64,000 nucleotides of DNA from Oikopleura dioica (Eukaryota > Chordata > Appendicularia > Copelata > Oikopleuridae), in the NCBI GenBank assembly GCA_907165135.1, contig OU015567.1:7259001-7323000 (forward strand). Direction: 5' to 3'. Below the pieces are notes generated by a model, which searched no databases, was not told the origin of the DNA, and was given only the letters and a program-made list of their open reading frames with translations. Made by a program: the position numbers and the translations under genes. Below, one piece after another: positions 23,253 through 34,053 of the stretch. Position 1 is the stretch's first letter. Each line of letters opens with the position of its first letter.

Positions 23253-23690
23253 TCAGCAGGTTTCGTCAGCGAAAATGATTGCCACCTCTTCTGATTGATT
23301 GCATTCATCGGCGCGTTTGTTGTTCGCCATTTTGGCATCATCGACACCGGCATTGATCGTCTCTCTGAACGAGATGATGTAGCGAAATCGTTTCTCCATT
23401 TCGTCCTTGTTGTTGATTGTTCCTTCCTTCGTTTTCTTCATATGACCACGAGTGGCGGAAAGATGATGGATGCTGCTTACTTTCTGTGGGAATGCTTCGA
23501 TCTCCTTCTTGTATCGGGTTCTCCGAGCGCAGAACCATCTGCTGACGAGGAACAACGGAGAGTCGAGTTCATAAGCGAGTTCTTGCCTTTCCAATTTTGT
23601 TGGGTAAGGGTCCGTCATGAAGGCTTGTTCGAGAAGTCGCTCTTTCTCCTTCTTCGAGAGATGAGTTTTTTGCTCGTTGTTGTTTTGCAT
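23253..23690 (-). CDS. Divergent homeodomain protein, 145 residues
   Basis: A single open frame. Residues 10-65 form a homeodomain: helix 1 around LLEQAFMTDPYPTKLERQEL, and helix 3 LFLVSRWFCARRTRYKKE. The core Trp48, Phe49 and Arg52/53 equivalents are present, but the otherwise nearly invariant Asn51 is Ala, and position 50 is Cys. The rest is short and charged. A GTAAGC inside the frame at about 23480 could remove a 45-nt intron without changing frame. A TATA box lies upstream at 23733-23740. The class cannot be assigned. Confidence 0.75.
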   Translation of the reverse strand: MQNNNEQKTHLSKKEKERLLEQAFMTDPYPTKLERQELAYELDSPLFLVSRWFCARRTRYKKEIEAFPQKVSSIHHLSATRGHMKKTKEGTINNKDEMEKRFRYIISFRETINAGVDDAKMANNKRADECNQSEEVAIIFADETC

Positions 23691-23732
23691 TTCTTTCTTG
23701 TCTGATGTTATGACTGGTTAGCATCCGTTCCC

Positions 23733-23740
23733 TTTATATA
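23733..23740 (-). promoter_or_regulatory. TATA box of the homeobox gene
   Basis: TATATAAAGGG reads toward the gene on the minus strand, about 45 bp upstream of its ATG, consistent with a short 5' UTR. Confidence 0.55.
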
Positions 23741-24625
23741 CCCTGCACAATCGAAAAGGTGGCGCCACAAGAGCACCGATGAAGAGATCAAGCTGGTTAA
23801 AAAATTCCTCCCCTCTCCCGCTGAGAATTAAAGATTCCTGCCGAATATGCCCTGCGTTCTGATGATTATCTTTGCACCAATTCAAATTCGACACTGGAGA
23901 CTTTCAGCTCAGTTTCAGAAATGCTACTTAGCTGATATTTCATGTTTTTTTTGTATTTTTATTACTCAATATAAAGTATTAGTAAAGTTGAAAGAAATCT
24001 TTGAAGAATGGATAACATCGGGTGTCGAAGGTCGAATAGAGAGAAAAAGTCTTCATGTATATTGTTTTATGGGTCAGAGAAAATGTTGCAAAGCTCGGTT
24101 GATTGAATTTGAACAAGAATTATTTAGATAAAAAAATGATGAACAGAATTTTTACTGTCTGGGTTGAATATGAATTATTTTAAAAAGTTATACTTGGTTA
24201 TTTCATTATTGAGTGTTTTACATGGTAATTAGTACTTTAATGGAAGGAGTCGATTATTGTACTGTACAAGCCACGTACCAAAAGGATCAAATGTAGAATT
24301 GTTGAGTGGAACTTGGAGTCTATTTAAAAAACACACAGTCTAACTACTGTAACACATTGAACATGAGTAACACCAGTAAGCAGAGATTTCGCGAGTAGGC
24401 AACTGTAAGGCTTGTGAATAATAATAATAAATAAAGTTATGCGTGTTTAAATATTTACATAAAAACTCGGGGCTGTTTTTTCTTGCTTTTTCTTTAATTA
24501 AGTGTGAACGAAAATAGAACGGTGGGAGACATAGAGCAGCTTCTAGTTGAACGTTGTGAAAGTGGAAGTGAAGTTTGAAGAGCGCATCAGTTGCAGAATT
24601 AATGGAGGAGCAAGTTACATTGTCG
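23741..24625. other. Intergenic region
   Basis: AT-rich, with no supported gene. It holds the promoter side of the homeobox gene and the 3' side of the TSC22D gene. Confidence 0.5.
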
Positions 24626-26490
24626 TTATTTTGTCGGCCCATTCCACAAGTGCGGCGACGAGGACATGGAGGAGAAATTCACGTGCAGCCCGTGCAGACC
24701 GTTGTTTTGCTGGTGGTAATGGCTGGAAATGGAATTTAGGGATTGGGTTAGGAAAAATAGTCGTACTTATTCGGCTGGCCTTGTTGCGGTGGATTCGGCC
24801 TCTGGACAGGAACTGTATGATGCGGATGAATGTATTGATACTGGCCGAGATTGTTTCTGACGTAGTTTGCTGGATTAACTGTAACTGGCGTGTACTGCTG
24901 GTTCGGATCTGGCGCCATGTGAGCATGCGTGCTCGTCTGCGGCAGCTCGCCCTGTTGCGCCGGTGGCAAACCGTTGTATCCTCGATGCTGGAGTTGAGTT
25001 GCATTATTCCCGTTCGGCGCGCTTAGAGGCGCCTTGTTCGAGTTGCCTTTCGTCTTTTGCGTTGTTGTTTTTTGTTGATGCTTGTTCTCGCTTGTCACTT
25101 GTTGCACGATTTGGTTCTGCGGATGTCCGTTTAGTCGCGGGTTCTGGCGATGATCACTCGGGGTTGCCCGTTTGTGGGGCTCTTCTCGCAGCACCCGCCG
25201 CGTCCTCGATCGTTTTGCTTGTTCCTAAAATATGCTTTATATTCCGAAAAGCTGGAGAAACTGTACCTTGTCATATTTTTCGCGTTGCTCGGGCGTCATT
25301 AAACTCAACGCCAGGCCATTTGCCTCTTTTAAACTGTTGAGTTCGTTTATCAAATCGTTGATTAGCTGGTCCTTCGACTTGCTTTCTTCTTCAATCATAG
25401 TGAGCATGATCTTTTTGCCGTAGTCGAAGAACTCCGTAATCTTGCAGATCGTCTCGTTCGAGCGCACTGGCTCGTCACTTTCAACGCGTACTGGTGCCGC
25501 CACCGGTACTGTACGTTTTTGATCTGATAGAATGGGTATTCAAAAACGGTATAAAAAAGCGTAACTCACCGAAAATTTTCTTATCAGGTTTTGGCCTCGG
25601 TTCATAATTTTCTGAAGCCGCAGATGAAGTGGGTTGCTGAGCTTCGCGCAATTGATTTCTCGGAACCTGATTCTCATCTTTCGCTTTTTCCTCGAGCTCT
25701 TTCACTGGACTTGCGACTTTGGAGATTACTTTTTCAGGTGCTTCCCGCGGCTCGCCAGCTTCAAATAATTATAAATGGATACAATAATTGAAAGTATACC
25801 TGGCGACTTTGATTTCGCCCCGTCAACGTCAATTTGCCCGTGATTTTGCTCCTTGACTTTCGCGAAGCCGTCGAGAATGGTTATCAAACTGATAGTAGAA
25901 GGCTTCATCGGTGGCCCGAATTCCGGTGCTTTGTTCACCAACTCGGGGGACTTGGGCGTCGAGTTCTTGCCTACTTCGTGCTTCAACTCAACTCTTCTCA
26001 CGACGTTGATATCTTTACCAGAAGCTGCGTGGCGAATCCCGTCGCCTTCGTTGGGCACTTTATCGGTGATCTCCCACCGATCCTTGCTCCATTTGTTGTT
26101 TAATTTAACGCGGATGAATTGTTTCTTGTTCGCTGCTGTTGTTTCCGGCTTCTTCGCGCTCGGGTCGGGCGCTGTTTTGACGCTGGAACCGGTGTTGATG
26201 TGGATTTGAGTGTTGTTCGTGATCAGCGGCTCTTCGTCGTCGTCCGAGTCGTCTTCAGAGGATGAAGAAGAGGACTTAGATAAGGTTGAATATATAGTTG
26301 GAGAAGTACAGTGTACCTTATCGGGATTATCAACGCCATGGTCAAGCGGGTCGTGCTTCAACGATTGCGGCTTGTCAAGCCGTTTGACTCTCTGTTGGAT
26401 TTCGACGACCCTGAACCCGCTGTTGGAGCCAACAGGCTCAATTGGCACTGTACGATCCATTGTTTCGTTACTACTGTTCGTGCCTTTCAT
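24626..26490 (-). CDS. TSC22D-like: TSC22-domain family protein (TSC22D / bunched-like)
   Basis: Six exons (26317-26490, 25800-26274, 25570-25758, 25267-25523, 24767-25224, 24626-24722) sum to 549 residues. An in-frame stop precedes the ATG. The N-terminal family boxes are visible as SGFRVVEIQQ and QFIRVKLNNKWSKDRWEI. The TSC22 box and leucine-zipper region is in exon 4 (MIEEESKSKDQLINDLINEL, then LMTPEQREKYDK). Between them are Ser/Asp-rich and Pro/Lys-rich linkers; the C-terminus is Gln/Asn/His/Pro-rich. Family members dimerise and act in growth control and WNK/NRBP volume signalling. A C-terminal extension of about 160 residues after the zipper is longer than usual. Confidence 0.85.
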
Positions 26491-27006
26491 CCAGACTTCA
26501 TGAGTGCTCTTTTAGAAACTCTTGTCAGTGTTTCTCTTCGATTCGGATCGTCATTCTAGCGCGAGTTCATAAGTAGGGAGGGTCATAAGAAAATTCGCAA
26601 ATATTTAAACTCCACTATTCGCGGAAAAGTGAGGCTGTGGCATGGCAAACAGATACAGCTTTTAACAGATACAGCAGTACTAAAGAAGAACTTCTCTAAA
26701 CGATTTGAGAACGATTGAGGCAGAATTAAAAATAGACTTGAAAAAGAGGCAGTTTTGGGAGTTCATTTTAGCCGGTGATACCGTAGCGTGGGCGCCGAGC
26801 AAGACGCCCTGAGCGCGAGAGACAGATGAACTTTCTGATAGCGAAAAATACATGTAATGTATTGAACTTTTGGAAATGTGAATTTTCTAAATTGAGGGTA
26901 TGACGGTAACACGGCAGTGATGAACTTCAATTACATAATTTAAGAAACAATAACTTTTGACGTCATTAAATATAGGAAAATGACTTCATCTCTGAAAAGC
27001 ACTGTG
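26491..27006. other. Intergenic gap
   Basis: 516 bp upstream of TSC22D and downstream of the next gene. No additional gene seen. Confidence 0.5.
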
Positions 27007-29339
27007 TCAGTCAGAATGAGCATCTAGTGACATCGAGTCACCATACTCATCATCGCAAGGAGAAACAGGGAAGCCATAAGTTCGCTTGATCCACTGTCCT
27101 TCAATTTCTTCCCCGATTGATTTTCCTTTGATCTAAAAAAAGGAGCAGTTAAAATTAAGAAAAAAACTATCGACAAACCTTGGCAGAGCACAGCCAGACC
27201 CAAGGCATCCGATGATAGTCCACCGGTTTCTCCAAAAAGATTTTAAATTTCTTCTTGCTGTTGAAAGTTGTTGTAATCCGTTCTTTCAGATCGTATAAGG
27301 TGGAGACTTCCTTCATTTGCTTCATATAAGGATCGTAGTTGTCTGGTCGACCGGTTGGATGCTTCTCATCAAACCAGCATTCGACTATCATGGCGGGTTT
27401 ATCCTTCGAGACTTCGACATCTCTGTGGCAGTTCATCAGTCGACCACTTTCCAGAAGCTTATGCGTAACGACAACGGGAGAGTTCTTTGGATCATCCAAG
27501 TCGGTTAAGATAAGACTCGATTTACTCCAAACTAAAGAGGTGTTTATGCCTTAGATAATCAAAATTCTGAGCTGATATTTTCTCAAAGAAAATACATAAA
27601 AACATCATTTTTATCGAAAATACGCGACTCTAGAAATTACCTTCAACTTTGGGAATCTGAAAATCCGCCAAAATTCGCGGATTCTTTCTCAGACAGCTTC
27701 TGATGCTCGTCAGTTCTCGCTCGTCTCGAGGGTAGATCATGAAGCTGTTGAGAATTATCCCGCGACAGTTTCTTTGTTCGTCGTACGGGATGTAGTCGAT
27801 TTTAAAATGCTTCTTTAGTCGGGTGAATACTTCCTTGCTTCGTATTTCCGGATCGTTGGTTTCATAACAAATCTGCAGAGCTAGCGGCAGTCGAGTTTCA
27901 CTGAAAGACTCTGAAAAAGAAAATAATGAATGCGTTGGATATTCCGCGTTACTTGTCAGGTATCGAAGGGCCATTCGATGCAGATCTCCTGTGACTTCAT
28001 TTTTGTAGATGACGGTGGCGGTTTTTCTTTTTTCGCGAGAGGACTCGACAAGGTCCAAAATCTGCTCCATCTTTTTGTATGGTCGGATGAATCCAGCTTC
28101 GATTAATACTCGCGCTCTGAAAACATTCTGTTTTCATTTTTGAATGCCCGGATTACTTGACAATTAAAAATGTAATTTCACTCACCTAAGAGAAATGGCT
28201 TGAATCATCGGCAGCCCCAATTCCTGTCGATCTGGATGCTCGAGGGTAATCAATGGCGCGTCCCGAAAACTCCATTTCGGCAACTGTTCGTTAGGTGAGT
28301 CGATATAAAGTATCTTCTGCGCAGAGAGCTCCCGCCAGTACGCGTTAATAGCATCAACTTTAACCAAAGAAAAGGGCGCTGGAGTCGCTCCAAATGCGGT
28401 AAACGCGACTCCTTCTGCTGGGCGATGAAGATTCAAAACCGGCGAGAATTTGAAGTCGTGTTCCCGAACTTAATTTCTTATTTTACAGGTTTCCTAAAAT
28501 TTTCACTCTGAAGAACTTACTGCAGTTTTGAGCTTCTCGGGCGGCGATGATAAATTCCGGTTCATTTCTCTTCGTTGCTTCGCGCTTTTGAAAGTCGTCG
28601 ACGATTTCCTTCCGTGTTTCAAAGATATCCTGCTCTGACTCAAGTTCCATCGTCCTTTCCTTCATTCTTCGCTCAAGTTGGGCTTTCACTGTACCTTCCT
28701 GAATGATCATTTGCCTCGCGAACTCTTCGCGCATCTCTTTGCCCGATCTTTGACGGCCTTGATCATCTTTGCCTTCTGGATGTTTAACTCTTCGACCATG
28801 CAATCCGACAGCAGCTGAACTAGAGCCGTAAAAGTGGTGAAAACAGTAAAACATAGGCAGAAACGACATCATAAAACTTTCCAATGCATAATTAACGCGA
28901 TTACATAATTACAAATTTGAATCTCACGTGAACGAATTATTCTATTAGAATTGTTTGATTAGTTTAAAACTAATCATCAAAAAACGAGTCACCGACCAAA
29001 CCCTTCGAAAATCAAAATTACCTGTACGTCATCAATATTTTTGTCGATTATATCATCAAATTGCTTTCTACTTCTCAAATTTGAGCTCGGAAAGATCGAT
29101 TCAACCTCGTGATAGTTCTTATTGCTCTTATTGTGTTCTGCGATTCGTTTTACATGCTTGGCGCAGTAGAACTTGATCCCTCCGGGACAGCGATCGCATT
29201 TGAATGATGGCGTTTGTGTTTCACCGACGAAAACGCAAATTGCGCAGCCATTCGGATCAAAGATCTCGGCCATTTTCCTCGTTTTCTTGATGAAATCATC
29301 GAGTACTTGCTTTCGTCTCTGAGCAGTATCGACACTCAT
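27007..29339 (-). CDS. B-box / coiled-coil (TRIM-like) protein with one frameshift
   Basis: Seven exons: 29022-29339, 28521-28814, 28186-28468, 27953-28116, 27641-27910, 27179-27531 and 27007-27132. The N-terminus has a B-box-like zinc site (CAICVFVGE, FKCDRC, FYCAKHVKRIAEHN) and a coiled coil, as in TRIM proteins but without a RING. The C-terminal 400 residues have no family I recognise. Exon 2 reads KMIKAVKDRAK in one frame and EMREEFARQMII in the next: one base is missing near 28734-28745. With it restored the protein is 602 residues. Nothing else is broken, so an assembly or sequencing indel is as likely as a real mutation. Confidence 0.7.
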
Positions 29340-29630
29340 TTCTAAAAAACAGCTTTTTCAATGAGGATCAAAGTAAAATGAATCAGTACAGTTTTGCTAA
29401 TGCTAAAGAGCTCCAATCAAGCTCGTATTGAATCAAAATACTGACTCAAGCGTGTCTAAAAACTAAGAAGGTCTGAAAAAAGAAGACAATCACAGAATTT
29501 CTCTTATTCAATTGAAAACGTTTTTCAATATTGAAAATCGAAATGGTAGTTACAAATGTTACGAAGGAAGTTCGCAGGGGCTGTCATAATCATATTTTAA
29601 CGAGAATTCCGCCCGGGGGTATTTTTGTCT
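29340..29630. other. Intergenic gap
   Basis: About 290 bp between the TRIM-like start and the IMPACT stop. No additional feature seen. Confidence 0.5.
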
Positions 29631-31321
29631 TCAGGGTTTCTTTGACCGATTTATTTGACCATTGTCTTCCAGAATCTGGCGCAGACAGTTGTTGATGTGC
29701 TTCCATCGGTCGCCTCCAAGGTGAATTCCTCCGTACCAACGAGTCACGATCACGGCGATGTTCATTGCGCCCGTTATGTCCACGAGATGCAACATTCGAC
29801 CCTGAACACAACCTCATTATTGATGAAGTAGCCTACTTAAACTTGAGGTCTTCAAGTAGGCAAATTGAAATTCTATGGGGTATTCCGTGTTTTTATGAAC
29901 TGAGCAAAATAATAAAATAGCCATGCCTTGCGTGGCTAACTTTACTATTGGAAGCTGCGAATGGCATCTCAATTTAGAAACAATTGTTCCCGAATAGCAT
30001 CATTAAAAATTTTATTCCCAAGTCCTTAAACTCACAAAGCCTTAAATCACTAACGGTCCATAACCGGTCATAAAAATAAAAGTTCACCCCAAACTCGAAA
30101 AATAATCCCCTCTCTAAGCCATTACCTCTGCTCCACTCTCTCCATCTTCATCAGCATCTGACTTGACTATTCCATTTTCGTTGACTTTATAAACAAACTA
30201 GAAAAAAGCTCGTGTTTTTCTCGGAAAATTAGACTACCATGTTGTGAGTAGCCGACGCAATTTTTCGATTTTGAAGGAGTTTTTCTCGAAATCTGAGCGC
30301 TTCGGCTACTGTATTAACTTTTGCATAAAAGGGCTGGAAAGTGGACTTGCGATCGATAATTGTCTCGCCGGCGACGATTGCGATATCGCTGATGAGCGGG
30401 TCCTCAATTTTCTCAGCCGGCTTCTCACTCTTTTGGTATTCCAAGGAAGCTGCCTCTCTAGATTTCTTGGCTCTCTCACCATCGGCCAAGGTTAGTATCT
30501 CTTTAGGACGCTCAAACCAGTTCGATTTCAAATAATTATCGATTGGGAAATTTACCAAGACCTTGATTGACGAAAACACGCAAATGAATAAACTCTAAGA
30601 AAGCAAGAAATCGCTTATTATTTCATCAAATGTTATACAAATCTTATACTGCTTATAAATTCGAAAATATTAGGATTAATATGTCTCAAAGTTTGATGAT
30701 AGTTTTGGGACATGCTAATCCGTTTATTTTTCATTATGATTGTCTGTTATTGATTGGGCTCGGCAACCTGCTTAGAAAACCTGAGTCAGGGACCTGATAA
30801 AGCTCTTATAAAAGCCGCGTGACTTTTTCAGGACCCTGATTCAGGCTTTTTTCACAGGTTATCGAGCCGAACGTCGATATTTTTTACATTCAGCATACTG
30901 TATGCTGCATACACTAACTTTTCTCAATTTTTAAACTCATCTTATTGTCTAAGGGTTGAAAGATGAATAAATTAACTCGTGTCGAACGTTTTCCTCGAAC
31001 TTTCTCCGCCCACTCAAAGACAATTGGCTCTCCAGATGAAAACATATCCTCTAATTCTTTGATGAGAGCGCTCTTTTCTTCACGTTGCAAAAAGAACGCC
31101 TGCACAGATACAGCAGGGCAGTGGAGGGGATAGTCAGCGGCAATTTCTACCCTCAGTGATGCTTCTAGCGAGCTTTCTTCCCCCTGCAAGAGATGTTCAA
31201 ATTGATTATATATAAAACAAACCTTGAAATTGATCTCAATACACTTGTCCGACAAAACATCTATTTCTTCATAAATGCTTTGTAAAGCGAGGATTTCATC
31301 GGACCACTCTTCCGTGGTCAT
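29631..31321 (-). CDS. IMPACT: IMPACT homologue (RWD + UPF0029 domains)
   Basis: Exons 31223-31321, 30994-31183, 30562-30594, 30238-30500, 30126-30197 and 29631-29801 sum to exactly 276 codons (275 residues). The RWD domain starts EEWSDEILALQSIYEEID. The Impact domain shows DRKSTFQPFYAKV, KIASATHNM, then TRWYGGIHLGGDRWKHINN, the family signature. IMPACT competes with GCN2 for GCN1 and so restrains amino-acid-starvation signalling. The frame across 30595-30993 requires an intron that starts GA and ends AG. That intron carries a foldback element. The 5' end lies 102 bp from the stop of the LRR gene on the same strand. Confidence 0.88.
30757..30868. mobile_element. MITE-like foldback in IMPACT intron
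   Basis: Ends GGCTCGGCAACCTG and CAGGTTATCGAGCC are inverted repeats. Inner parts ACCTGAGTCAGGGACCTG and CAGGACCCTGATTCAGG also pair. Related in sequence to 33604-33736. Confidence 0.8.
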
Positions 31322-31423
31322 AGTCTACCAGACAGATTGACGGACAGACAAACTTCAGACAAGAAAGCACAGTCTTCAATACAGTGTGATTCAGTTCTAG
31401 TGCAGTATCTTTTTATTTTTGCT

Positions 31424-33036
31424 TCAAAGAAAAGTTGAGGGAAGCTGAACTAGGGCAGAGTTGGAGCGGCGATCCTTCGCTCGATTTTTTACAGGAGTGC
31501 GGCTTACGAGACCCACGTCGTTGATGGAATGTCGTCTTTGAGACCTAAGAGTAAGTTGGAAGAAAATTCAAGAGCGGAGCTTCTTGCTACCTTTCCATCG
31601 CTTCGGTGAAGAAATCTGAAGTGTCGGATAACGGCGTTTCTGCCTCAAACTTGTCTTCTTCCGCTAGTAAAATGTCTCCTTTAATTTCTTCTTCAGCTGG
31701 CTTTTGAAGCTCAAGTTCTATGGAATTGCTTCTTTCCTGGATTCTTTCTTCAGCAGGAGATCTGACGAAAGACTCGTGAAAACTGCCCACAGATTTTACC
31801 CAAGGAAGAAAAACGGTCGCTTTTCCAGGCGATTTTGAAATGATTTCCTCCGCCGTTTCCAACTGCACATATTAATTAAGTTTCAGTTATTGAAGTTGAA
31901 GTTTTAATTACTTTGATTGGGCGGCAGCGTTTTCTGATTCCTTTTGGGAGCTCGGGCATGTCCAAGATTTTGTTGTAGTCGACTAGCAGCGATGTTAACT
32001 CGGGCATCGCGCTTAATTGATTGGTAACTTAATAAGTAATACTTATCATTGAGTAGGGGGTTCTGACGATATCTATAGAGAGTTCTCTCCTTGCAAAACC
32101 TGAGTCACGGTCCGGGCAGAGGTTTTTTCGAAAAAAAAGTCGATTAAAAAGTGGTTTGAAATTACCTGATGGTCCGGGGCAAATAGGTGATTTCATTATT
32201 TTCGAGGTCAAGAATAGTGAGCTTGGGGAGAAATGTAACTTCGATGGGTAGCGAGTCGAGTTGATTGTTGTACAACCACAGGCCGCGCAATTCAGAGCAT
32301 TTTTTTAATCTGCGGCGCGATGGTTTCAATTCTGTTCTGACCCAGGTGAAGATAGGTCAGCGACTCGAGACGATGGAGGTCGCCGGGGATGCTTTTCAAA
32401 TTGTTCTTTTCCAGCCATAGAGATTTGAGTGAAGGGCACTTGCGGAGCGTCGATGTTTTCAGACTGTTTAGGTTGTTGTCGTTCATGTAGAACACGCTCA
32501 GATATCTTCAAAGGGAAGCAATCAGAACATGAGTTGGAGAAGGGTTTTCAGACTTACTGTAGGCTTGTAACTTGGGGTGGAATATTTCTGAAGTAGTTGG
32601 AGTCAAGGCACAGGACTTGGATGAATTGAAGTTCTTGCACGGCGTCTGGCAGACGGGTGAGGCGACAGTCGTTCAAGTACAGTCGAGTGATGTGTATCAA
32701 CATGTCATCGTAAATGACCTGTTGGACAATCGGAAACAGCTCATACTCGAGTGGTAGATCTCGCAGGCCTCGGTAGCCAAAATCTTCAAAAAGACATCCA
32801 AAAAACAGTGAAAAAGCGTTGGGCTTACCGATAGTATCTTGTCCATGGCAAATACGTCTCTTTTTCCTGTCGAGTTTTAGGAGAATTGTGTAGACGAAGT
32901 CGCACACAGAGACTAAAAAATACATCTTACACATTTCCTCTAACTTTTTCACCATCTGTGCGATAGAATGCTGAATAATTGCTAGTAGATATTGTGGAAT
33001 ATAGAAATTACCGACGATGGCATTCATGGGCACCAT
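31424..33036 (-). CDS. Leucine-rich repeat protein with one homopolymer frameshift
   Basis: Exons 33012-33036, 32829-32912, 32558-32783, 32166-32505, 31912-32011, 31591-31862 and 31424-31544. At least six LRRs run through the middle (for example LKSLWLEKNNLKSIPGDL, LTYLHLGQNRIETIAPQI, LRGLWLYNNQLDSLPIEV). They are followed by an acidic, Ser/Glu-rich tail. At 32300-32306 a run of seven T (seven A in sense) shifts the frame by +1 in the middle of an LRR. With six the frame is continuous and the protein is 388 residues. No signal peptide or membrane helix, so probably intracellular. The first exon and start are uncertain because the upstream frame stays open. Confidence 0.7.
32070..32150. repeat. 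Degenerate relative of the CCTGAGTCAGG foldback family
   Basis: Inside the LRR gene intron 32012-32165. ACCTGAGTCACGGTCCGGG recalls the inner arm of the elements at 30757 and 33604, but terminal repeats are not clear. Confidence 0.35.
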
Positions 33037-33603
33037 AAATGTTAATGAAGATAATTCACACTCGCGTCCCTCACTACTGGACACTTGTTCATTACTGGAA
33101 ACTCTGCTCGTGGCTAGAGTTTTGGAACGATTGGCTTTTTAATTGATGATCTCTTTTCTTCTTGTTTTTGCTACCGTGAGTCCTCTATGTCTTCAAAATT
33201 TGTCCTCATTTCTCTCTGCGTTCTGGTGAGCGAGTGAGCGATACAGTGAAAGTGGATTACAAGCGGCCTGTCTGTATGAGAGCTGCACCTGTCGCTTCGA
33301 ACAATCAAATTTGAGGCTCGAGCCACGAGATGGCGAAGCCGACAAGTCCGATCGCAAGTGGATTAGCTCCAAGACCGCCCCAAGAATTATTTTCTTTCTC
33401 TAGTATCGACCTTTTTCAAAATCCAAGATTATAAAGATCTGTCAAAAAGTGTCACTGGACGACGAACGAATAAAAAAGTATTGAGAACATGTTAGATCTA
33501 TCGTACGATCTTGGGATAATTTGGGGGCATTATATTGATCAGTATTTTTTTTATTAATCCGAAATGAGATTATCCCGCCCGCGTACCACGACCACCGAAG
33601 CTT
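33037..33603. other. Intergenic region
   Basis: No gene seen. It may hold the promoter and upstream exon of the LRR gene. Confidence 0.4.
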
Positions 33604-33736
33604 TGCTCCGCAACCTGTGTGGGAAAACTGAGTCAGGGTTAGAGACCATCTCTATTAGTAAGTATGGCGAATCCGCGAAGCGGCTTGGAAGCTCTTTCAG
33701 AACCCTGACTCAGGTTCCCTACACAGGTTCGCGAGC
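33604..33736. mobile_element. MITE-like foldback element
   Basis: 133 bp with ends GCTCCGCAACCTGTGTGGG and CCCTACACAGGTTCGCGAGC, plus inner GAGTCAGGGTT and AACCCTGACTC. Same family as 30757-30868. Intergenic here. Confidence 0.85.
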
Positions 33737-34053
33737 GCAACGCTAAAGAACCATAAATTCTACTGGTTTTAGTAGAGACCGGAAAGAAAACCAACAGACG
33801 AAAATTTAGCTGAATGCCAGTTGTCGGTTGGACGCTTTTATCTGTAGGTCTTCCAGCACTAGAATTGGCTAATATTGAAAGTATGGCCCGCTGCAACCCT
33901 GGCATCCGAATTATAAGGCTCCTAGGTACGTGTGGGTTGGACAAGTAATCTATTGTATTCAAGTTCTTAAAGTTTCAAGAAACAGTAATTTAGACTAAGA
34001 GCAGTAAGTAATGATCAGGCAGGATGAAAAGTTCTTCTAAAAATTTGACTAAA

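Noticed and set aside
24547-25026. Long plus-strand frame opposite the TSC22D 3' exons
   Set aside because: Antisense of a coding region with biased third positions; no domain of its own.
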